DNA of 61,606 bases. It comes from Streptomyces sp. H27-H1 (lineage in GTDB: Bacteria; Actinomycetota; Actinomycetes; Streptomycetales; Streptomycetaceae). The notes under the pieces are model-generated. The model searched no databases. It worked only from the letters and a program-made list of their open reading frames with translations, and was not told the DNA's origin. Location: the NCBI RefSeq assembly GCF_026627445.1, contig NZ_JAPNLJ010000043.1, forward strand, positions 1 to 61,606, given 5' to 3'. A program made the translations under genes and the position numbers. This document shows positions 31,051 to 38,034 of the stretch, piece after piece; positions within the stretch are counted from its first letter, which is position 1, and each line of letters begins with the position of its first letter.

Positions 31051-31759
31051 CCCAGTTCTCCACGGCGTCCTTGTCCACGCCGAGGCCGCTGAGCGGACCC
31101 GTTCCGTTCTCCAGCTCCAAGAGCGCGAGCAGGATGTGTTCGGTGCCCACGTAGTTGTGGCCGAGGCGCAGGGCCTCGCGGAAGGTGAGTTCCAGGGCCT
31201 TCTTCGACGGGGCGTCGAAGGGGATCAGGTCGGGGACGTCCGCCACGGCCGGGGGCAGGGAGGCGGTCACGGCGGCGCGTACGTCGCCTGCGGCGATCCC
31301 CTGGGCGGCGACGGCGTGGGCCGCGAGGCCGTCGGGCTCGGCCAGTAGCCCGAGGACGAGGTGCTCGGTGCGGATCTCGGTGTTGCCGGCGGCGCGGGCC
31401 TCGTTCTGCGCGGTCACCACCACGTTGCGGGCGCGCGGGGTGAAGCGGCCGAAGCCCTGGCTGGGATCGAGCCCCGCGTCGCCCTCCTTGTCCGGCTTGG
31501 GGACGAAGCGCTTCTGCGCGGCCTGACGGGTGACGCCCATGCTGCGGCCGATGTCGGTCCAGGAGGCGCCGGAGCGGCGGGCCTGGTCGACGAAGTGGCC
31601 GATGAGGTGGTCGGCGACGTCCCCGAGGGCCTCGGCGGCGACGACGGCGCCGCTGAGCTGCTCCAGGGTGTCGGTGTGGACCTTCTTGATGGCCTCGATG
31701 AGGTCGTCGAGGCGTACCGGATTGGTCATGCGAACGGGTTCCACCGAAGGGTTCGTCAT
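30998..31759 (-). CDS. HTH protein with two Clp N-terminal (ClpA/ClpC-type) domains
   Basis: The 253-residue protein has an N-terminal region with a helix-turn-helix-like segment (SWTDIGRSMGVTRQAAQKRF, about 65-85), then two Clp N repeat modules: FTPRARNVVVTAQNEARAAG with TEHLVLGLL, and APSKKALELTFREALRLGH with GTEHILLALL. There is no AAA+ motor, so it is not a Clp unfoldase; it probably binds peptides or degrons or acts as a regulator. Starts: 31759 or the second Met 31729. Immediately upstream lie two copies of CAACC-N3-GGTTG (31767-31808), suggesting autoregulation. Function inferred. Confidence 0.85.
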   Translation of the reverse strand: MTNPSVEPVRMTNPVRLDDLIEAIKKVHTDTLEQLSGAVVAAEALGDVADHLIGHFVDQARRSGASWTDIGRSMGVTRQAAQKRFVPKPDKEGDAGLDPSQGFGRFTPRARNVVVTAQNEARAAGNTEIRTEHLVLGLLAEPDGLAAHAVAAQGIAAGDVRAAVTASLPPAVADVPDLIPFDAPSKKALELTFREALRLGHNYVGTEHILLALLELENGTGPLSGLGVDKDAVENWVTDALAAVLASSDEAAK

Positions 31760-31763
31760 GAGT

Positions 31764-31812
31764 GCAACCCTAGGTTGACAGTCGGAAGGGTGTCAACCCG
31801 CGGTTGTCACTT
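31764..31812 (-). promoter_or_regulatory. twin CAACC-N3-GGTTG operators upstream of the Clp-N HTH gene
   Basis: CAACC-CTA-GGTTG (31767-31779) and CAACC-CGC-GGTTG (31796-31808) are palindromes whose centres are 29 bp apart, about three helical turns. The outer arms extend to TGACA/TGTCA, and GGTTGACA (31775-31782) also pairs with TGTCAACC (31793-31800). The pair lies just before the start at 31759 and reaches the 3' end of the 2H gene. Autorepression is an inference. Confidence 0.65.
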
Positions 31813-32355
31813 TCCGGGTTCCCGGAGGGGGAACCTCGCGCGCTCGCGCCAGGCCGTGCCGTCGTGGGCCACCAGGTCCACCGAGGAGACGCGGGCGGCG
31901 AGCGGGAGCCGGCCGGCGAGGTCCGCCTCTGCGGCGTCCAGCTCCGCCTCCCCGGCGCCCTGGGCCACGGTGAGGTGCGGGACCGTGTCGGGGTGGCGGC
32001 CACCGTACGGCGGGGCCTCCGGCCAGCGCTCGGCGACCGAACGGGTCAGCCGGCGCAGCGGGGCGTCCGGCTCGGGGGCGAGGTAGAGCATCCCCGGGAA
32101 CCGGCCGGTCCGCTCGAAGCGCAGGTCGAAGGCATGGTGGGGGTGCAGGACCGCGGCGATCGAGGCGTGGACCGAGGCGTCGATCAAGCCCTCCTCCAGG
32201 AACGGATAGAGCACGCTCACATGTGCCGGGACCCCGGCCCGGGCCGCGGGGTCGAGCCGGCCGCGCCAGTCGCCCACGACGGGTTCCGCTTCGGGCATCC
32301 GCACGATGAGCGCGGTGCGGCCGGCAGGGAACATGCTGGAGGTGTCGTCCGTCAT
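31807..32355 (-). CDS. 2H phosphoesterase (2'-5' RNA ligase-like)
   Basis: The 182-residue protein has the two His-x-Ser/Thr motifs of the 2H superfamily: HVSVLYPF near residue 45 and HLTVAQG near residue 127, spaced as in LigT/YjcG-like proteins. Members hydrolyse 2',3'-cyclic or 2'-5' phosphodiester bonds in RNA or nucleotides. ATG 32355 is used, and no clear ribosome-binding site is seen. The stop lies inside the twin operator of the next minus-strand gene, so the two may be separately controlled. Substrate unknown. Confidence 0.85.
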   Translation of the reverse strand: MTDDTSSMFPAGRTALIVRMPEAEPVVGDWRGRLDPAARAGVPAHVSVLYPFLEEGLIDASVHASIAAVLHPHHAFDLRFERTGRFPGMLYLAPEPDAPLRRLTRSVAERWPEAPPYGGRHPDTVPHLTVAQGAGEAELDAAEADLAGRLPLAARVSSVDLVAHDGTAWRERARFPLREPGK

Positions 32356-32432
32356 GGCGGTCGATCATGCCACCCGCGGGTGCGTGTGACCGAGCGCCGT
32401 GCGATCCATCGACGAAGCGAAGGAGGCGCGCG

Positions 32433-32759
32433 ATGCCGCTCTATCTGTCGAGGTTCAGCTACACCCCGGAGACCTGGGCGCGGCTGATGGGCCACCCCGA
32501 GGACCGCGCGGAGGCCGCCCGGTCGTACATCGAATCCGCCGGCGGAAAACTCCACGGCTTCTGGTACGCCTTCGGCACGCACGACGGCTACAACCTCTGG
32601 GAAGCCCCGGACAACGTGTCCATGGCCTCCGTGGCCCTGGCGATCAGCGGCGGTGGCGCGCTGAGCTCGTTCGAGACGACCGTTCTCCTGAGCGTCGACG
32701 AAACACTGGAGGCCCTGCGCAAAGCCCAGCAGATCCGCTACCGGGCTCCTGGCAAGTAG
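32433..32759 (+). CDS. GYD-domain protein
   Basis: The 108-residue protein of the GYD family has the name-giving pattern FGTHDGYNLWEAPDN and a ferredoxin-like alpha/beta profile (MPLYLSRFSYTPETWARL, MASVALAISGGGAL). ATG 32433 is fixed by AGGAGG (32420-32425). Function is unknown; related dimeric alpha-beta-barrel proteins bind small molecules. It is followed by a decayed decarboxylase fragment. Confidence 0.88.
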   Translation: MPLYLSRFSYTPETWARLMGHPEDRAEAARSYIESAGGKLHGFWYAFGTHDGYNLWEAPDNVSMASVALAISGGGALSSFETTVLLSVDETLEALRKAQQIRYRAPGK

Positions 32760-32837
32760 CGCGGTACGCCGGCGATCCCGGAGGACGCACGTCGGGGGCC
32801 CGGCCGGATTCGACCGGCAAGTGGGTGACGAGCGGCA

Positions 32838-33040
32838 ATGGGCGAGCACGCCCTGATGGCCCTCGAAGCCGGAACGGTCCGCGACCTGGCGTCGCCGGCC
32901 GCACTGCCCGACCGCAGCGGCGGCGTACTGACCAGCGGCGGCTCCATGGCCAGCCTGCCGGCACTGGCCTGCGCCCGCACCTGGTTCCTCACCGGCCGGG
33001 ACGCCGCGTCTGCCTCACCGCCGACGACCACACCCCCTAG
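32838..33040 (+). pseudogene. fragment of a PLP-dependent aromatic/aspartate-type decarboxylase
   Basis: The frame from ATG 32838 contains GGVLTSGGSMASLPALACAR, the hallmark of group II pyridoxal-phosphate decarboxylases (usually GGVLTSGGSMANLTALA). After TWFLTGRD the homologous reading continues in another frame as RRVCLTADDHTP and then stops. Neither the N-terminal part nor the Lys-bearing C-terminal two-thirds is present. It is therefore a decayed internal fragment between the GYD gene and recA. Confidence 0.7.
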
Positions 33041-33152
33041 CCGCGGCTCTCCCGCGCCACCGTGGAATTCACCCGCCCCGGCACCCGCGCCGCGTTCGTG
33101 TCCCCACTGACGGGCATCGGCGGCATCGGCGGGCGGGTCCGGCGTGGTGCGC

Positions 33153-33182
33153 TTGACACGGAAATCGAACACGCATTCTTAT
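33153..33182 (+). promoter_or_regulatory. recA promoter with LexA (SOS) box
   Basis: TTGACA (33153-33158) and TCTTAT (33177-33182), spaced 18 bp apart, resemble a sigma-70-type promoter. Between them CGAAC-ACGC-ATTC (33166-33178) matches the Gram-positive Cheo/LexA consensus CGAACRNRYGTTC except for one base. Similar variant boxes are known in Streptomyces recA promoters. Damage-inducible recA-recX expression is inferred. Confidence 0.75.
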
Positions 33183-33283
33183 TGGTTATCCACAGCCAAA
33201 CCGGACGCGGGACCGCGTTGTCAGTGGCAGGCGTTAGCGTCAATGGCGTGAAGCGATCGACTCAAGCAAATCGGGTGGAACCC

Positions 33284-34402
33284 ATGGCAGGCAACGACCG
33301 TGAGAAGGCTCTCGACGCCGCTCTCGCACAGATTGAACGGCAGTTCGGCAAGGGCGCCGTGATGCGTCTCGGCGACAAGCCGAACGACCCCATCGAGGTC
33401 ATCCCGACCGGATCGACCGCACTGGACATCGCGCTCGGCGTCGGTGGACTGCCGCGCGGCCGCGTTGTCGAGGTGTACGGACCGGAATCCTCCGGTAAGA
33501 CGACCCTGACCCTGCACGCCGTGGCCAACGCGCAGAAGGCCGGCGGCACCGTCGCCTTCGTGGACGCCGAGCACGCGCTCGACCCCGAGTACGCCAAGGC
33601 CCTCGGTGTCGACACCGACAACCTCATCCTGTCCCAGCCGGACACCGGCGAGCAGGCGCTGGAGATCGTGGACATGCTGGTCCGCTCCGGCGCGATCGAC
33701 CTGATCGTCATCGACTCCGTCGCGGCGCTCGTGCCGCGCGCGGAGATCGAGGGTGAGATGGGCGACTCGCACGTGGGTCTCCAGGCCCGTCTGATGAGTC
33801 AGGCCCTCCGGAAGATCACCGGTGCGCTCAGCCAGACCAAGACCACCGCGATCTTCATCAACCAGCTCCGCGAGAAGATCGGTGTGATGTTCGGCTCGCC
33901 GGAGACCACCACCGGTGGCCGCGCGCTGAAGTTCTACGCCTCCGTGCGCCTCGACATCCGGCGTATCGAGACCCTCAAGGACGGCACCGACGCGGTCGGC
34001 AACCGCACCCGGGTCAAGGTCGTCAAGAACAAGGTCGCGCCGCCGTTCAAGCAGGCCGAGTTCGACATCCTCTACGGCCACGGCATCAGCCGCGAGGGCG
34101 GCCTGATCGACATGGGCGTGGAGCACGGCTTCGTCCGCAAGGCCGGTGCCTGGTACACGTACGAGGGCGACCAGCTCGGCCAGGGCAAGGAGAACGCGCG
34201 GAAGTTCCTCTGCGACAACCCCGCCCTGTCCGACGAGATCGAGCGGAAGATCAAGGAAAAGCTGGGCGTCGGTATCCGCAAGGACACCTCGGCCGCCGCC
34301 ACGGCCGAGGCCGGCGCGGACGCGTCCGCCGACACGGCGGCCGTGCCCGCCCCCGCGTCGAAGGCCAAGACCGCGGTCAAGGCCGCCGTCGCCAAGAGCT
34401 GA
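33284..34402 (+). CDS. recA: RecA recombinase
   Basis: The 372-residue recombinase drives strand exchange and LexA self-cleavage. Walker A GPESSGKT, Walker B LIVIDSVAALVPRAE, the L1/L2 DNA-binding loops (EMGDSHVGLQARLM; NQLREKIGVMFGSPETTTGG) and the C-terminal domain are all intact. The Ala/Lys-rich tail after the core is typical of Streptomyces. ATG 33284 (MAGNDREKAL) follows GGTGGA. recX begins 4 bases downstream, and a LexA box lies 110 bases upstream. Confidence 0.98.
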   Translation: MAGNDREKALDAALAQIERQFGKGAVMRLGDKPNDPIEVIPTGSTALDIALGVGGLPRGRVVEVYGPESSGKTTLTLHAVANAQKAGGTVAFVDAEHALDPEYAKALGVDTDNLILSQPDTGEQALEIVDMLVRSGAIDLIVIDSVAALVPRAEIEGEMGDSHVGLQARLMSQALRKITGALSQTKTTAIFINQLREKIGVMFGSPETTTGGRALKFYASVRLDIRRIETLKDGTDAVGNRTRVKVVKNKVAPPFKQAEFDILYGHGISREGGLIDMGVEHGFVRKAGAWYTYEGDQLGQGKENARKFLCDNPALSDEIERKIKEKLGVGIRKDTSAAATAEAGADASADTAAVPAPASKAKTAVKAAVAKS

Positions 34403-34405
34403 CCC

Positions 34406-35026
34406 GTGTGGGAGCAGGAAGGGGACGGCGCCGCCGGCCGCCGGGAAAGCCGTCGCAACGGCCGTCGTGCGCAGGGCCCCCGTGAAGAAGGCCGTCGTAC
34501 GGAAGGCCGCGACGGCGGCCAGGAGCTGCCGCCCCAGAGTCCCGAGGAGCAGGCGCGGGCCATCTGCCTGCGCCTGCTCACCGGGATGCCGCGCACCCGG
34601 CGGCAGCTCGCGGAGGCCCTGGCCAAGCGGGAGATCCCCGAGGAGGTGTCGGAGCAGGTCCTCTCCCGGTTCGAGGAGGTGGGCCTGATCGACGACGCCG
34701 CGTTCGCCGGGGCCTGGGTCGAGTCCCGCCACCGGAGCCGGGGGCTGGCCCGCCGGGCGCTCGCGCAGGAGCTCCGTACCAAGGGGGTGGCCCCCACCCT
34801 CGTGCAAGAGGCCCTGGAACAGCTGGACTCCGACCAGGAGGAGGAGACCGCCCGGGAGCTGGTGGAGCGCAAGCTCCGCTCGACCCGGGGCCTGGAGCGG
34901 GACAAGCGGATCCGGCGCCTCGCGGGAATGCTCGCCCGCAAGGGATACCCCGAGGGCATGGCCCTGCGGGTGGTCCGCCGAGCGCTGGAGGCGGAAGGCG
35001 AAGACGCCGACGATCTGATGGCGTGA
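34406..35026 (+). CDS. recX: recombination regulatory protein RecX
   Basis: The 206-residue protein has a charged, Arg/Glu-rich N-terminal extension of ~45 residues followed by the all-helical RecX repeats (ARAICLRLLTGMPRTRRQLA, FAGAWVESRHRSRGLARRAL, IRRLAGMLARKGYPEGMALR). RecX binds RecA filaments and inhibits them. GTG 34406, four bases after the recA stop, gives the longest form; a start further inside is possible because the first 45 residues are poorly constrained. It is cotranscribed with recA. Confidence 0.92.
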   Translation: MWEQEGDGAAGRRESRRNGRRAQGPREEGRRTEGRDGGQELPPQSPEEQARAICLRLLTGMPRTRRQLAEALAKREIPEEVSEQVLSRFEEVGLIDDAAFAGAWVESRHRSRGLARRALAQELRTKGVAPTLVQEALEQLDSDQEEETARELVERKLRSTRGLERDKRIRRLAGMLARKGYPEGMALRVVRRALEAEGEDADDLMA

Positions 35027-35062
35027 CCCGGGGCCGAGGCGTGCGTCGAGGCCGGGCGGAGT

Positions 35063-35085
35063 GGGGCCGGCCCAGGCCCGGCCCC
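35063..35085. terminator. hairpin between convergent recX and rhodanese genes
   Basis: GGGGCCGG (35063-35070) and CCGGCCCC (35078-35085) form an 8-bp perfect stem with a 7-base loop, in the 73-bp gap between converging genes. There is no T tract. Confidence 0.5.
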
Positions 35086-35099
35086 CGGGCCCCCGCGCC

Positions 35100-35489
35100 T
35101 CAGACCCCGGCCGAGGGGGCGGTGGGGAGCCCTGCCGCTTTCCAGGACTGGAAGCCGCCCGTGAGGTCCGTCGCGTTCGGCAGGGACAGCGCGTGGAGCG
35201 AGGCCGCCGCGAGGGTGGACGCGTAGCCCTCGTTGCAGATGACGATGACGCGGATGCCGTGGTCCACCGCCTCCGGGAGGCGGTGGGAGCCTTCGGGGTC
35301 GAGGCGCCATTCCAGTTCGTTGCGCTCGATGACCAGCGCGCCCGGAATCAGCCCGTCCCGCTCGCGCAGGGCCTGGTACCTGATGTCGACCAGGAGCGCC
35401 CCGGTCAGGGACTCCGCGTGTGCCTGGGCCGCGTCCACCCGCGTGTACGTGGTCCGCAGCCGCTCCACGAGGGCGTCGATGCCGCTCAC
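35100..35489 (-). CDS. rhodanese-domain sulfurtransferase
   Basis: The 129-residue single rhodanese domain has the active-site loop CNEGYAS (catalytic Cys in VIVICNEG) after GALLVDIR and before TDLTGGFQSWKAAGLP. It probably moves sulfane sulfur, for example thiosulfate to cyanide or thiol. ATG 35489 overlaps the stop of the cysteine dioxygenase gene by four bases (35486-35489), so the two are translationally coupled and likely act together in cysteine sulfur oxidation. Confidence 0.92.
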   Translation of the reverse strand: MSGIDALVERLRTTYTRVDAAQAHAESLTGALLVDIRYQALRERDGLIPGALVIERNELEWRLDPEGSHRLPEAVDHGIRVIVICNEGYASTLAAASLHALSLPNATDLTGGFQSWKAAGLPTAPSAGV

Positions 35490-36034
35490 TGCCAGTCCGC
35501 CGGACGCTCGACCTGCTCCAGCGTGAGCACCGGGCCGGTGCGGCTGTAGCGGCGGATCAGGGGCAGCGGCGGGTAGTACGCGTGGACGGAGATCGCGTGC
35601 TCGGTCGTGGATTCGTTGAGCACCTCGTGCACGTGGTGCTCTGCGAAGGCCCGCCCGGATCCCGCCTCCAGTCCGCGCGTCCGGTCCACGTCGGGGGCCA
35701 GCGAGAGCGACTGCCAGCCCTCCGAGGGGAGGCGGACCGCCAGGGAGTGTTCCGTGAGCCGTCCGCTCGCGGTGGTGAAGGCGCCCCGAGACTCGGCGTG
35801 GTCGTGCCAGCCGGTGCCGGTGCCGGGCGGCCAGCCGATCAGCCAGGCCTCACTGCCGCCCGGGCCGTCGAGCCGGATCCACGTCCGGCCCTCGGGGTCG
35901 AGGGGCAGGGAGGCGATCAGCTCGGGGTCGGAGGCGGTGCGCAGGGTGAAGGCGAGGAGATCCGCAGCCGAGATGGCCGGAGCGGCGCCGGCGGAGGCCG
36001 GAGCAGGGGCCGGGGCGTGCGTGGTCACAGACAT
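35486..36034 (-). CDS. cysteine dioxygenase (cupin)
   Basis: The 182-residue iron cupin oxidises cysteine to cysteine sulfinate. The HxH ligands lie in TGWHDHAESRGAF and the third His in HVHEVLNE. The mammalian crosslink Cys is Gly here, as in many bacterial enzymes. The gene is first of a two-gene operon with the rhodanese and is preceded by a Cys-rich leader peptide in the same reading frame, 75 nt upstream. No good ribosome-binding site precedes ATG 36034; instead the mRNA has CAUCCUCC directly before AUG, which can pair with GGAGGGU inside the leader ORF. Confidence 0.9.
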   Translation of the reverse strand: MSVTTHAPAPAPASAGAAPAISAADLLAFTLRTASDPELIASLPLDPEGRTWIRLDGPGGSEAWLIGWPPGTGTGWHDHAESRGAFTTASGRLTEHSLAVRLPSEGWQSLSLAPDVDRTRGLEAGSGRAFAEHHVHEVLNESTTEHAISVHAYYPPLPLIRRYSRTGPVLTLEQVERPADWQ

Positions 36035-36109
36035 GGAGGATGACCGTCCTGGGGGTTCGCGAGGGTGCGCGGCACACGAAGGGCGCGCGAAGAAGGGCGA
36101 ATCGGCGAA

Positions 36110-36196
36110 TCAGCAGGAAGGGCGACATACGCAGCCCGCGTAGCGGAGCAGGTCCATATGGACCCTCCGCCACAGGCGTACGTCGTTGCCGGTCAT
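36110..36196 (-). CDS. Cys-rich leader peptide (28 aa) of the cysteine dioxygenase operon
   Basis: This small ORF starts at ATG 36196 and stops at TGA 36112-36110. It encodes MTGNDVRLWRRVHMDLL, then RYAGCVCRPSC, with Cys at positions 22, 24 and 28. It fits the actinobacterial putative leader peptide pattern (R-R-x-H-x-D-L-x-R, then Cys), which in mycobacteria mediates cysteine-responsive translational attenuation. TTGACC (36227-36232) and TTCACT (36204-36209) with a 17-bp spacer end exactly 7 nt before the ATG, so the transcript is probably leaderless. The promoter overlaps the stop of the monooxygenase gene. Confidence 0.85.
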   Translation of the reverse strand: MTGNDVRLWRRVHMDLLRYAGCVCRPSC

Positions 36197-36203
36197 GTCC
36201 GCG

Positions 36204-36232
36204 AGTGAAGCACGACTCGGCCGGAGGGTCAA
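36204..36232 (-). promoter_or_regulatory. promoter of the leader peptide-cysteine dioxygenase-rhodanese operon
   Basis: Read on the minus strand, TTGACC and TTCACT are separated by 17 bp and lie 7 nt upstream of ATG 36196. The predicted +1 is the A of the start codon, which gives a leaderless mRNA. Confidence 0.65.
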
Positions 36233-37806
36233 TCGATCACGGGAGCGATGGCGGGCAAGCCGGTGGCGGCCGGGGCCGGGGCCGGCGCGTCGTGGCGTAC
36301 CGCGTCCGCGGCCTCGTACAGCTCGGCGGGGTGGACCCCGGCGAACGTCGCCGCGAGATGCCCGTCCGGCCGTACGAGGAGCACGGTGTGCGCCGCTGCC
36401 CCGGGGTAGCCGTCCGCGACGAGCAGCGCCGCCCGGACCGGCAGCGCGGCGACCGCCGCCGCGAGGCGGGGCATCAGGCCGGCGCCCAGCCAGTGGCGCC
36501 GGTCCCAGACGCCGGTGCCCGGGGCGACGAGGACGACGAGCAGCCGGCCCCGCCCCACCTGGTCGCGCAGCGGCACCGTCGAGCCGTCGGGTGCGGTCAC
36601 CGGGACGTTCTCGACGGGCCCGCCCGGCTCGGTGGCGGTGGGGACCTCGTGGACGGCCACGGGCGGGGCGTACACCGGCTCGGCGCCCAGCGGGCCGCGC
36701 CCCAAGTGGCCGTCGGCGAGGAGGGATTCGGCGGTCCGTGAGGCTCCGGGGAGGTAGGCGCGCAGCCCGCCCCCGGAGCGCAGTGCGGGCATGGCCTGGT
36801 CGGCGGCGCGCAGCCGGGCGGCCACGGCCCTGCGGCGCTCGGCCTCGTAACTGTCGAGGAGCGCTTCGGAAGCCCCCTGGTGCCAGTCGAGGGAGAGCTT
36901 CCAGGCGAGGTTCTCGGCGTCCCGCAGCCCTTCTTCGACGCCCTGGGTGCCGAGTGCGCCGAGCAGGTGCGCCGCGTCCCCGGCGAGGAAGGCGCGGCCG
37001 TCGCGCCAGCGCCGGGCGAGCCGGTGGTGCAGTGTGTGGACCCCGGTGTCGAGAAGCTCGTACGGGGGCGTCGTGCCCCCGCACCACAGCGCGAGGCTGT
37101 CGCGGATGAGGGTGACCAGGGCGTCGGGGGTGACGAGGTCCCCGCGCGCCGGGAGCAGCCAGTCCAGCCGGTACACCCCGTCGGCCAGCGGCCGGGCGGT
37201 GACCTCGTCGGGCGGGCTGCGGTGCAGCAAGGCTTCGCCCGGCCAGGGGAGTTCGGTGCGCAGGGCGGCAACGGCGTGCCGTTCGACGGCGGTTCGGCCG
37301 GGGAATCGGATGCCGAGGAGTTTGCGCACGGTGGAGCGGGCCCCGTCGCAGCCGACCAGATGGCTACCGCGCCACCACGTGGTCTCCGCGCCCCGGGTGT
37401 GGGCGGTGACCCCGCGGCCGTCCTGCTCCAGGGCGTCGAGCCTGCTCTCGGTGACCAGCTGGACCAGGGGGTGCGCGGTGGCGGCGTCGCGCAGTCCGCG
37501 GGTCAGGGCGTGCTGGGGCAGGTGGATCGGGGCCGGGCCGTCCTCGAAGGTGATCCGCTGGGAGTCGCGGCCGCGCCGCATGGTGCGCCAGGCGGTGAAG
37601 TGGGCGCCCTCGTCGCGCAGGGTCGTACAGCCCAGCCGGTGCACCATGGCGGCGGTGTCGGCGTGCAGGACGACGGTGCGGGCGGGGCGGGGCGCGTCCT
37701 TGCCGGATCCCTCGTCGAGCACGACGCAGGGCACGCCCTGGCCGGCCAGGGCGAGGGACAGGGACAGTCCGACGGGCCCCGCGCCGACGACGATCACCGG
37801 GTCCAT
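36229..37806 (-). CDS. FAD-dependent aromatic monooxygenase (PheA/TfdB-type)
   Basis: The 525-residue flavoprotein hydroxylase has the Rossmann motif VGAGPVGLSLSLAL at the N-terminus, the DG motif GCDGARSTVR (about 165) and the GD motif FLAGDAAHLLGALGTQG (about 290). A C-terminal thioredoxin-like domain (VENVPVTAPDGSTVPLRDQV ...) is typical of polyketide and phenol hydroxylases. ATG 37806 (MDPVIVVGAG) is preceded by GGGAG. Upstream are TTGACG and TGCATA with an 18-bp spacer and the palindrome TGTGATCACA (37830-37839), which suggests a dedicated repressor not encoded nearby. Substrate unknown. Confidence 0.9.
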   Translation of the reverse strand: MDPVIVVGAGPVGLSLSLALAGQGVPCVVLDEGSGKDAPRPARTVVLHADTAAMVHRLGCTTLRDEGAHFTAWRTMRRGRDSQRITFEDGPAPIHLPQHALTRGLRDAATAHPLVQLVTESRLDALEQDGRGVTAHTRGAETTWWRGSHLVGCDGARSTVRKLLGIRFPGRTAVERHAVAALRTELPWPGEALLHRSPPDEVTARPLADGVYRLDWLLPARGDLVTPDALVTLIRDSLALWCGGTTPPYELLDTGVHTLHHRLARRWRDGRAFLAGDAAHLLGALGTQGVEEGLRDAENLAWKLSLDWHQGASEALLDSYEAERRRAVAARLRAADQAMPALRSGGGLRAYLPGASRTAESLLADGHLGRGPLGAEPVYAPPVAVHEVPTATEPGGPVENVPVTAPDGSTVPLRDQVGRGRLLVVLVAPGTGVWDRRHWLGAGLMPRLAAAVAALPVRAALLVADGYPGAAAHTVLLVRPDGHLAATFAGVHPAELYEAADAVRHDAPAPAPAATGLPAIAPVID

Positions 37807-37829
37807 GATGTGGCTCCCGGTGTCCGGTA

Positions 37830-37839
37830 TGTGATCACA
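37830..37839 (-). promoter_or_regulatory. palindromic operator candidate upstream of the monooxygenase gene
   Basis: TGTGATCACA is a perfect 10-bp palindrome between a plausible promoter (TTGACG ... TGCATA on the minus strand) and the start codon. No matching regulator is adjacent. Confidence 0.4.
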
Positions 37840-37899
37840 GAACGTATGCAACTCACTGGAGATGCCTGCGTCAAGTGACGCCGGTCCGGACAATGCCGA

Positions 37900-37930
37900 G
37901 TGGTGCGGCGGATGAGTTCCGCCGCACCAC
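37900..37930 (-). terminator. terminator of the gluABCD operon
   Basis: GTGGTGCGGCGG (37900-37911) and CCGCCGCACCAC (37919-37930) form a 12-bp perfect stem with a 7-base loop, about 105 bp beyond the gluD stop. It also insulates the monooxygenase promoter. Confidence 0.75.
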
Positions 37931-38034
37931 ACGTGTCCCGCCAGTGTACTGACCGGCTGTCAGCCCGGAGGCCGGACAGCGGTCCGACGCTCCGTCAGGT
38001 CTCTGTCAGCGGTTCCGTGTCACCGGGTTCCCTG

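Noticed and set aside
36034..36110. TGA readthrough fusing the leader peptide to cysteine dioxygenase
   Set aside because: The frames match, but there is no selenocysteine or readthrough signal visible, and the 25 intervening codons are not dioxygenase-like.
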